From assembly GCA_014867205.1 (NCBI GenBank), contig WGUO01000035.1, positions 1 through 28,162 of the forward strand: DNA of 28,162 bases. The letters run 5' to 3'. The translations under genes and the position numbers were made by a program. The notes under the pieces are model-generated. The model worked only from the letters and a program-made list of their open reading frames with translations. It ran no database searches and was not told where the DNA came from. Source of the stretch: Muribaculaceae bacterium (GTDB lineage: Bacteria; Bacteroidota; Bacteroidia; Bacteroidales; Muribaculaceae). Numbering within the stretch: the stretch's first letter is position 1; every line of letters begins with the position of its first letter. Shown here one piece after another: positions 9,026 to 14,605 of the stretch.

Positions 9026-9390
9026 TTCTGTTTGTCAAGATAATCGGCATACATGGCACCGAATTCCTCAGGGGAGATCCTCATGGCCGCGAGCCGCTCC
9101 ATGAAATAGTGCAGATCCTGGTTGAAAAAAGTCTGCCGGCGCATCTTCAGCACCTTTTCGTGTGCATCTTCCGCATAGAAATATCCGATGCCGCGCTGGT
9201 TGTATATTATGCCCTCCTGCTGCAGCCAGGTATAGGTGCGCATCACCGTGTTGGCGTTCACCCCGGTCTTTGCGGCATACTCACGCACAGAGCAGAGGCG
9301 TGTGCGCCCGACAGAGGGGTTGCGCTCGGCGTCGTCCATGATCTGGTCGGCAAGCTGCAGGTATATGGGCTTGTTCTCATTAAATTCCAT
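9022..9390 (-). CDS. GntR-family transcriptional regulator, YtrA-like
   Basis: The 122-residue protein starts with the GntR winged-helix signature NKPIYLQLADQIMDD, followed by SVREYAAKTGVNANTVMRTYTWLQQEGII and a wing ending in GIGYFY. There is no large effector-binding domain; the short helical C-terminus (residues 80-122) is typical of the YtrA subfamily, whose members usually repress a linked ABC transporter operon. Here it lies 18 bases after a permease gene, and its TGA overlaps the ATG of the barrel-protein gene. Binding near the operon promoter at 12068-12099 is an inference from this arrangement. The inducing signal is unknown, though relatives often respond to cell-envelope stress. 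Confidence 0.9.
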   Translation of the reverse strand: MEFNENKPIYLQLADQIMDDAERNPSVGRTRLCSVREYAAKTGVNANTVMRTYTWLQQEGIIYNQRGIGYFYAEDAHEKVLKMRRQTFFNQDLHYFMERLAAMRISPEEFGAMYADYLDKQK

Positions 9391-9408
9391 AGGGAGAGTA
9401 TAAGATTA

Positions 9409-10152
9409 TCAGATTACCTGTATACGCTTGAACTTGAGGTAAGCGCAGTAGATGATGCCTATTGCAATGGCTGTTATTATTGCGGTCACGGACCAGCCGA
9501 AGGCTGTTTCGTCGACAATGTCGATGTAGAGGTAGGAGTTGCTCTTGATGAAAGCCATAGTCAGCAGCGACAGCAGGAACTGGATTGCGATGAATACTCC
9601 AATGCTCTTGAGCAGTGACTTGCGGGGCCATGCCACAGCGCCGAATATGAAGATCGACTCAGAGAAAAGGAACATCGACAGAAGGATACATACGCCCAGT
9701 ACTGCATCCGGCCCGTTGAATATGTTGAATATATGGGGTATCGTGAATGACACCCATTGTCCATAAGACACGCCGAGGGCGAGGATGTCTGCGTAACAGA
9801 ACACCGGGTATCCTATAATAACAAGAATCAACATTGCCGGAAGTACGGCTATGAGACGCGGCACGAATTTGTCGGCGGCAGTAGCTGGCGTCATAAGCAT
9901 GGCGGTGCGTCCCTCCTTATTGACAAGGTCAAAACCTAATTTCGAGGCCACAAGTGCGCATGCGAACATGCTGACCAGGATGTATATCGGTAATCCGGGA
10001 TCGGGAGTGGAGCCGAAGAAGCCTCCCCAGAGGCCGAGTACGGCGCAGATGCCGAGGTATCCCCCTGCTGCGTAGAGCAGGGTCTTACGCTGTTCGATCA
10101 TCATCTTGCGAGTCATCATCGCAAATCTTCCTTTTATATCTTTTGTTTCCAT
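9409..10152 (-). CDS. Multi-pass membrane protein, probable ABC transporter permease
   Basis: The 247-residue protein has about six hydrophobic segments: near residues 27-46, 56-72, 102-125, 147-172, 183-202 and 216-237. A short charged N-terminus faces the cytoplasm. The pattern fits a small ABC-2-type permease. The ATPase encoded at 11178-11996 in the same direction is the likely partner, with a lipoprotein gene between them. The final residues (KFKRIQVI) are basic, as expected for a cytoplasmic tail. I cannot name the substrate. The region in front of the ATG consists entirely of a repeat element, so its ribosome-binding region is formed by the repeat. The GntR gene follows after 18 bases. 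Confidence 0.7.
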   Translation of the reverse strand: METKDIKGRFAMMTRKMMIEQRKTLLYAAGGYLGICAVLGLWGGFFGSTPDPGLPIYILVSMFACALVASKLGFDLVNKEGRTAMLMTPATAADKFVPRLIAVLPAMLILVIIGYPVFCYADILALGVSYGQWVSFTIPHIFNIFNGPDAVLGVCILLSMFLFSESIFIFGAVAWPRKSLLKSIGVFIAIQFLLSLLTMAFIKSNSYLYIDIVDETAFGWSVTAIITAIAIGIIYCAYLKFKRIQVI

Positions 10153-10371
10153 AAGTTTAGGGTTTAGGTGGTTAGAGTTTAGATGTTAGGTGATAGGTAT
10201 TAGGTATTAGGGGTTAGGGGTTAGAGTTTAGGGGTTAGGATTGAATGTTAAGGTTTATGAGAGAAAACTCTTTGCTTCCTTTAGTCGCGATACTCTACAT
10301 GAGACGGTGAAGGACACCTAACATCTAACACCTATCACCTAACATCTTTAATCTTTAATTTTTAATCTATT
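10153..10371. repeat. Intergenic repeat element, copy A (GTTAGG / CCTAAC arms)
   Basis: The stretch between the permease start and the lipoprotein stop is low-complexity. The left side repeats variants of GGTTTAG and GGGGTTAG. The right side has CCTAACATCTAACACC-like repeats, then TTTAATCTTTAATTTTTAATC. Bases 10182-10198 and 10330-10346 are an exact 17-bp inverted repeat, and the match continues imperfectly for some 33 bases. The core includes TTTGCTTCCTTTAGTCGC near 10271-10288. The element supplies the last codons and stop of the lipoprotein gene. The core and arm types recur at 11032-11177. Confidence 0.75.
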
Positions 10372-11031
10372 AACGACATCGCCGGTGCCGAATTCGGAGA
10401 GGTCGGCAAATTTGCAGACACCTTTGAGAATGAGGTCGCCGGTTCCGTTGGTGTAACCTTTGACCGTGTCGGCCTGAACATTATCCACATTGATATCGCC
10501 GGTGCCATCGGTGAAGAGGCCAGCCTTGCTGCAGACGAGCCTTTTGATCTCGATGTCGCCCGTGCCGTTAGAATTGGCGTTAAGAATCGTGCAGTTGATT
10601 GTTCCGCAGTCGAAATCACCTGTGCCCGATGTCTCCATGGTGATGTCTTTGCCATTGAGACTCTTGATCTCGAAGTCGCCGGTGCCGGAAGTGATGAACG
10701 TGTCAACGCCGGGGTGGGAGATCTCGATGTGCGACTCGATGTAGCCTTTCTTGCTGTACTGTCCATCCTTGCCGACGTAGAGGGTCCCATCCTTGACGAA
10801 GACCTCGATCTCGTCGATTATCACCGCCGGGGCAGAGAGTTTGATTGAAGTCGGGCCGTCAGTGTACTTTACGTCAGTCATTCCGAAGGCCTCAATGGCC
10901 GTGAAAGGCTCTGTGATGTTGATGGTCTTCTCGATGGTCTTGACTTCATCGTGGCTCTTGATTCTAAGACCGCAGCCGGTCAGCGTGGTAGCCGCCAGAA
11001 CGGCAGCGGCACAATATATGATAGGTTTCAT
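10348..11031 (-). CDS. DUF2807-type lipoprotein with 20-residue GTGD repeats
   Basis: The 227-residue product has a lipoprotein signal peptide with lipobox LTGC (Cys20), so it should be acylated and held in the envelope. Residues 30-110 form a beta-rich head, and a repeat region follows. The motif GTGD is found at residues 116, 136, 156, 176, 196 and 215, almost exactly every 20 residues, as expected for the coils of a parallel beta-helix of the DUF2807 (putative auto-transporter adhesin head) type. The function of the family is not established. It sits between the ABC ATPase and permease genes of one operon, so an envelope-sensing role alongside the transporter is plausible. The last residues (RLKIKD) and the stop are encoded by the AAATTAAAGATTAA repeat, suggesting the C-terminus was reshaped by a repeat element. 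Confidence 0.85.
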   Translation of the reverse strand: MKPIIYCAAAVLAATTLTGCGLRIKSHDEVKTIEKTINITEPFTAIEAFGMTDVKYTDGPTSIKLSAPAVIIDEIEVFVKDGTLYVGKDGQYSKKGYIESHIEISHPGVDTFITSGTGDFEIKSLNGKDITMETSGTGDFDCGTINCTILNANSNGTGDIEIKRLVCSKAGLFTDGTGDINVDNVQADTVKGYTNGTGDLILKGVCKFADLSEFGTGDVVNRLKIKD

Positions 11032-11177
11032 AGGGTTGTGAGGTGTTAGGTGTTAGAGTTTAGGCGGTTAGGGTTAGGGGGTGAGAGGCACGTTGCTTTC
11101 CCTTGGTCGCAAAACAGGACATGGGAGAGGGGAGTTTACATTGGATCCTAAACACTAAACAATTAATCTTTAATCTT
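11032..11177. repeat. Intergenic repeat element, copy B
   Basis: This gap between the lipoprotein start and the ABC ATPase stop has the same build as copy A: GGTGTTAGGTGTTAGAG and GGTTAGGGTTAGGGGG on the left, a core with TTGCTTTCCCTTGGTCGC near 11093-11110, and CCTAAACACTAAAC plus TTAATCTTTAATCTTTT on the right. The core matches copy A in most positions (GAGAG, TTGCTT..CCTT.GTCGC, ACATG). The arms are less perfect inverted repeats than in copy A. Confidence 0.7.
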
Positions 11178-11996
11178 TTATAATTTTTCTTTATTCTGTA
11201 CGAGCTCGAAGAGAGTCTCAAGGTTGACTTCTGTCTCCTGCGAGGGGTCAGTTACCGGTTCGGCGATATTGTATCCTCCGGGCACTTCGAGCGCTATGAG
11301 GGCATTCTCGGCGCGATTGCGGTCTGTGGTGAAGTTGAATCGGTATTTCCCCATGATCTCAGACATCGAGGCATTCATCAGGACACCCTTGCGGTCGGTG
11401 ATGATCACGTGATCGAGTATCTTGTCGACATCATACACCTGATGGGTCGAGATCAGGATGCTTTTGTCGTCGCTCATACACTCGGCCACTGCGCGGCGGA
11501 AGTTGCGCTTGGATGTTATGTCGAGGCCGTTGGTCGGTTCGTCGAGGATGAGAAGACCGGTGTTGCAGGCCATAGCGAAACTGATGAAGGCCTTCTTCTT
11601 CTGGCCCATCGAGAGTTTGCCGAGATGCAGGTCTGGAGTCAGCTCGAATATCTCGAGGTAACGTTCCATCTGCCTGCGGTCGAAGCGGGGGTAGAATGGT
11701 GCGTTGACATTGATGTATTCATCGAGTGTCACATTCGGGAGACTGAACTCCTCGGGAACGAGGAACACCTCCTCGAGAAAAGCCACCTTGCGTTCGAATG
11801 GAGTGTGGCCGTTGAAGTCGATAGACCCCGACTGTGGCTTGAGAAGACCGCATATCATATAGATAAGGGTGGTCTTTCCGGCGCCGTTCTTGCCGAGGAG
11901 ACCGCATACGCAGCCTGGTTCGAGCGTCATCGAGAAGTTCTCGATGAGTCTTGTTTTTCTCGAGTAGGAGAAAGTCAGGTTTTTAATTTCCAACAT
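11178..11996 (-). CDS. ABC transporter ATP-binding protein
   Basis: The 272-residue protein is a complete ABC ATPase. It has Walker A GKNGAGKT (residues 35-42), signature LSMGQ (128-132, in place of LSGGQ), Walker B LLILDEP (148-154) with the D-loop GLD, and the switch His185 in STHQ. The extra ~70 residues after the nucleotide-binding domain occur in drug- or peptide-export ATPases of the YtrB/CcmA type. It is the first gene of a minus-strand operon with a lipoprotein, a permease, a GntR regulator and a barrel protein. The ATPase probably energises the permease at 9409-10152. A clear promoter lies upstream at 12068-12099. Confidence 0.92.
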   Translation of the reverse strand: MLEIKNLTFSYSRKTRLIENFSMTLEPGCVCGLLGKNGAGKTTLIYMICGLLKPQSGSIDFNGHTPFERKVAFLEEVFLVPEEFSLPNVTLDEYINVNAPFYPRFDRRQMERYLEIFELTPDLHLGKLSMGQKKKAFISFAMACNTGLLILDEPTNGLDITSKRNFRRAVAECMSDDKSILISTHQVYDVDKILDHVIITDRKGVLMNASMSEIMGKYRFNFTTDRNRAENALIALEVPGGYNIAEPVTDPSQETEVNLETLFELVQNKEKL

Positions 11997-12258
11997 ATCA
12001 GTAAGTTTTATGGTGTTTGCTGTTTCTGTATATTAGTGTTTCGGTGTACTACTATACTAACACACTGCAAAAGTAGAAAAAGTTTTTGAGACCACCAAAA
12101 CTTTTGAAAAAATTTTTAAAAAAAGTTTAGATGAAGTCTGTGGCGGCAGTCAGTCAGGGTGGGTCGCTTCCGAGGAACGCTGTCCGAGCCGTGAGTCGTG
12201 GTGCGGCCCATGAACCTTGAGTCATCCTCGCGCGTTAGAACTTAAAAAATATATTATT
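11997..12258. other. Divergent intergenic region between ABC operon and small gene
   Basis: The left half is AT-rich and holds the operon promoter. Bases about 12130-12235 are suddenly GC-rich (GTGGCGGCAG...CTCGCGCG) and could be a structured 5' leader of the small plus-strand gene. I found no match to SRP RNA, tRNA or a known riboswitch. No exact plus-strand promoter was seen. Confidence 0.3.
12068..12099 (-). promoter_or_regulatory. Promoter of the ABC-transporter operon
   Basis: On the minus strand TTTG (12096-12099) is followed after 20 bases by TACTTTTG (12068-12075), an exact match to the Bacteroidota promoter pattern. The start would be near 12062, giving a leader of about 65 bases. 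The leader contains GTGTTAGTATAGTAGTAC and, 11 bases on, CACTAATATAC; these are candidate sites for the operon's own GntR protein, but the dyad is weak. Confidence 0.6.
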
Positions 12259-12513
12259 ATGGATTCAAAGGATTTCACAGAAGCCGCAAAAAATCTTCAG
12301 GATAAGGCGCAGGATTTAATAAACAGCCCAAAGGTCCAGGAAGCCATCAACAAGGGCAAGGACTGGCTGCAGAATGGCGAAGGCAAGGAATATCTCGAGA
12401 AAGGCAAGCAAGCCGTAGGAGGCGCTGTCGATAAACTTGAGGACTTTGTCGAGGACAAGACCGACGGCAAGGGAATATTAGGTTTTGGCAAGAAAGAGAC
12501 TCCGGCCAAATAG
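12259..12513 (+). CDS. Small charged helical protein, hypothetical
   Basis: The 84-residue product is rich in Lys, Glu, Asp and Ala, has no membrane segment and should be mostly amphipathic helix. It contains INKGKDWLQNGEGKEYLEKG, VDKLEDFVEDKTDGKG, and a short Gly/Lys tail. The DKTDGKG turn and repeated KG/DK pattern recall small antitoxin-like or stress proteins of the MT0933/CsbD sort, but the likeness is only in composition and I do not assign a family. I chose the ATG at 12259, not the one 14 codons upstream: it follows an A/T-rich stretch (TTAAAAAATATATTATT) typical of Bacteroidota start regions, and the upstream codons look non-coding. Transcribed alone, divergent from the ABC operon. 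Confidence 0.7.
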   Translation: MDSKDFTEAAKNLQDKAQDLINSPKVQEAINKGKDWLQNGEGKEYLEKGKQAVGGAVDKLEDFVEDKTDGKGILGFGKKETPAK

Positions 12514-12531
12514 GCGGAGTCGTCGATTTGA

Positions 12532-12557
12532 GACTCCGGAAGATCCGAGCCGGAGTC
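12532..12557 (+). terminator. Possible terminator hairpin after the small gene
   Basis: GACTCCGG (12532-12539) and CCGGAGTC (12550-12557) form an 8-bp stem with a 10-base loop, 18 bases after the stop codon. No T run follows. A further GACTCC-like copy at the end of the coding region makes an alternative pairing possible. Confidence 0.4.
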
Positions 12558-12602
12558 GGGTCCCGGTGTTGACGCTATGCGAGACAGGGGCTTATAGAAG
12601 CA

Positions 12603-13148
12603 TTACAGGTGTTTAGTGAAAATAAGAAGCGGGTAGGACCAGGGACCGGATAATAGCCAGTCGCGGAGTTCGCCCGCTTTTTCATATCCGTTCTCTGTGA
12701 AAAGGTATTGGCTTGGGATATTCTCGCTGGAGACTTTTGCCGCGAGCACGCGCAGGTTGAGCAATTGCCGCGCATAGGCCTCTATAAGGGCGAGCGCGCG
12801 TGAGGCTGCTCCCATTCTGCGCCAGTCGGGATGGATATAAATGCCGATGAAGGCTGTGCGGTTAAGCGGCGAGATATCATACAAGTCGACGAGACCGAGT
12901 ATCGCAGTCGGTCTTGTCGATCCGTCTACGAGAGGTTCTTTATATTGGATCACAAGGCGCAGTTGACCGGCCCGGATCGGGTCAGCGTCATAAGTCTCTG
13001 CATAATGCAGCAGATTGTGGCGCGAGAAAGGGGCAGCCATGCCGTTTTCTCGCCATTGCTCTGAGTCGGATTCAAAACTGAACATTATGTCGGCATCCGC
13101 GGGTTCGACTGCTCGGAGCAGTATGCTGTCGTCCTCGAGAAATTTCAT
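12603..13148 (-). CDS. GNAT-family N-acetyltransferase, RimJ/RimL/SpeG-like
   Basis: The 181-residue protein has the GNAT fold. An N-terminal LLRAVEPADADIMFSFE segment is followed by GLVDLYDISPLNRTAFIGIYI and the acetyl-CoA loop HPDWRRMGAASRAL, a variant of Q/RxxGxG/A. A C-terminal SSENIPSQYLFTENGYEKAGELRDW stretch is typical of the RimJ/RimL-like group. It should transfer an acetyl group from acetyl-CoA to an amine, on a protein N-terminus, polyamine or small molecule; the substrate cannot be read from the sequence. Its ATG overlaps the recR stop (ATGA), so it is co-translated with recR. That coupling is probably a matter of operon economy, not shared function. Confidence 0.88.
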   Translation of the reverse strand: MKFLEDDSILLRAVEPADADIMFSFESDSEQWRENGMAAPFSRHNLLHYAETYDADPIRAGQLRLVIQYKEPLVDGSTRPTAILGLVDLYDISPLNRTAFIGIYIHPDWRRMGAASRALALIEAYARQLLNLRVLAAKVSSENIPSQYLFTENGYEKAGELRDWLLSGPWSYPLLIFTKHL

Positions 13149-13765
13149 TCCTGATTGGTTGAGAAGAGTGTTCGGTTGAGTATTGAGCGGCCCAATGTGA
13201 GTTCGTCGGTATATTCCAGTTCGTTGCCGATGCTCAGGCCGCGTGCAAGCATTGTCAACTTGACCGGGAGGTCGGCGAGCTTGCGGTAAATATAGAAATT
13301 GGTGGTGTCACCCTCCATGGTCGGGCTGAGGGCGAGAATCACCTCGTCGACACCTCCGGCCTTGACACGCTCCACCAGGCTGTCGATCTCTATATCCGAC
13401 GGCGAGATGCCGTCGAGCGGGGAGATAAGTCCGCCGAGCACGTGATAAAGGCCCGAATGTTCGTTGGTGCGTTCGATCGTAATGACATCCTTGACATTTT
13501 CGACCACGCAGACCGTGGCATGGTCGCGACGCGGGTCGTTGCAGATTCGGCAGACGCCACCCTCGCTGATATTATGGCATACGGGGCAATATTCCACCCC
13601 TTTGCGCATCTCGATAATGGCATTGCCGAGAGAATAGGCGGTTTCAGGCTCCTTGCGCAGCAGGTGCAGCGCGAGCCGCAGAGCGGTCTTATGGCCGATT
13701 CCCGGAAGTTTGGCAAGTTCGGCGACTGCCGTGTCGAGCAGGACCGAGTTGTATGACTGGTTCAT
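13145..13765 (-). CDS. recR: Recombination mediator protein RecR
   Basis: The 206-residue product has the full RecR layout: a helix-hairpin-helix LAKLPGIGHKTALRLALHLL (residues 18-36), a zinc finger with Cys60, Cys63, Cys72 and Cys75 (CPVC...CRIC), and a Toprim domain starting VCVVENVKDV with Glu89, then GLYHVLGGLISPLDGI. A C-terminal Walker-B-like strand is in the expected place. RecR works with RecO (and RecF) to load RecA on SSB-covered single-stranded DNA in gap repair. Length is typical (~200). A TAACTTTG promoter element sits 20 bases upstream, and the next gene, an acetyltransferase, overlaps its stop. Confidence 0.97.
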   Translation of the reverse strand: MNQSYNSVLLDTAVAELAKLPGIGHKTALRLALHLLRKEPETAYSLGNAIIEMRKGVEYCPVCHNISEGGVCRICNDPRRDHATVCVVENVKDVITIERTNEHSGLYHVLGGLISPLDGISPSDIEIDSLVERVKAGGVDEVILALSPTMEGDTTNFYIYRKLADLPVKLTMLARGLSIGNELEYTDELTLGRSILNRTLFSTNQE

Positions 13766-13785
13766 GTTTATTTCAGATTTCGGTG

Positions 13786-13793
13786 CAAAGTTA
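13786..13793 (-). promoter_or_regulatory. -7 element for recR
   Basis: TAACTTTG on the minus strand is an exact TAnnTTTG match, ending 20 bases before the recR ATG. No TTTG is seen at the usual -33 spacing, so the promoter is only partly supported. Confidence 0.45.
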
Positions 13794-13865
13794 GTAAAAA
13801 TTTCATAGAGTCAGGGCACACACCTCGCGGACAGCACCGGCAAAAGGCATAATTTTATAACGACA

Positions 13866-13955
13866 ATGGCGTTATTAGAGTACATGCAATACGACAACGT
13901 CGTGGCTTGTCGCGCCAAAGTGGCAATTCACGACGGCACAGAACGAACAATATGA
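13866..13955 (+). CDS. Possible 29-codon upstream ORF coupled to ruvA
   Basis: An ATG at 13866 opens a 29-codon frame (MALLEYMQYDNV...) whose TGA overlaps the ruvA ATG as ATGA. It could be a leader peptide coupling translation to ruvA. No family is recognised and such a short frame could be chance. Confidence 0.2.
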   Translation: MALLEYMQYDNVVACRAKVAIHDGTERTI

Positions 13956-14530
13956 TCGACTATATACAGGGCAATACCGCCGAACTGACCCCGACATTCG
14001 CCGTTATCGACTGCGGAGGTGTCGGCTATGAGATAAACATCACCCTGATTGACTATCCGAACATACCGGCCGACGGCAGGACCAAACTTTATGTCCATGA
14101 GGCAATCCGCGAGGACGCGCATGTGCTCTACGGATTTCTGGACAAGCGCAGCCGCGAACTGTTCCGACTGCTGATAGGAGTGAGCGGAGTCGGCCCCAAC
14201 ACAGCGCGGCTCATACTCTCGGCCCTGACGGCCCCGCAACTTGAGTCAGCCATCGCAAACAGCGAGGATAAACTGCTCAAGAGTGTGAAAGGTATCGGAG
14301 GCAAGACCGCCCAGCGTATAATAGTCGACCTTAAGGACAAGATAAAGCCCGGAGCGGAGGCTCTGGCAGGAGCAGCCCCCGCCAGCGAGGCATTCGACGA
14401 CGCTGAGGCCGCCCTCGTGATGCTCGGCTTTGCCGCGCCTCAATGCAAGAAGGTGCTTCAGAAACTCTTCGCGGCCGACCCGACCCTTACCACCGAGGCT
14501 GCCATCAAGCAGTCGCTCACCATGCTGTAA
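13952..14530 (+). CDS. ruvA: Holliday junction branch migration protein RuvA
   Basis: The 192-residue protein is RuvA, the tetramer that binds Holliday junctions and loads the RuvB motor. The N-terminal OB fold begins MIDYIQGNTAELTPTFAVIDCGGVGYEI. Two helix-hairpin-helix motifs follow: LLIGVSGVGPNTARLIL and LKSVKGIGGKTAQRIIVDLKDK. An Ala-rich flexible linker (AGAAPASEAF) leads to the C-terminal RuvB-binding domain. An in-frame ATG 15 codons upstream is open, but the chosen ATG gives exactly the family N-terminus. The sprA gene follows after 75 bases; ruvA-sprA is a neighbourhood I recall from other Bacteroidota, so the two may be co-transcribed despite unrelated roles. Confidence 0.96.
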   Translation: MIDYIQGNTAELTPTFAVIDCGGVGYEINITLIDYPNIPADGRTKLYVHEAIREDAHVLYGFLDKRSRELFRLLIGVSGVGPNTARLILSALTAPQLESAIANSEDKLLKSVKGIGGKTAQRIIVDLKDKIKPGAEALAGAAPASEAFDDAEAALVMLGFAAPQCKKVLQKLFAADPTLTTEAAIKQSLTML

Positions 14531-14605
14531 CGGCTTGAGCCGCGTTCCGGTTGTAGTCCGACGTTCCTTACCCTGAACGATTCCGTTTTATCAATACTCA
14601 TCAGA

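Noticed and set aside
10153..11177. CRISPR array or tandem-repeat locus in the TTAGG-rich gaps
   Set aside because: The repeats are short, irregular and without unique spacers of equal length; they are parts of two related intergenic elements.
12121..12240. SRP RNA or riboswitch
   Set aside because: The conserved GGTC..GGAAGGAAGCAGCC region of SRP RNA is absent and no known riboswitch core was recognised.
12217..12258. Longer start for the small charged protein
   Set aside because: The extra residues (SHPRALELKKYII) come from the GC-rich leader and A/T start region; 12259 is the better start.
13907..13951. Longer RuvA start
   Set aside because: The 15 extra codons are basic and unlike RuvA; the ATG at 13952 gives the expected OB-fold start.
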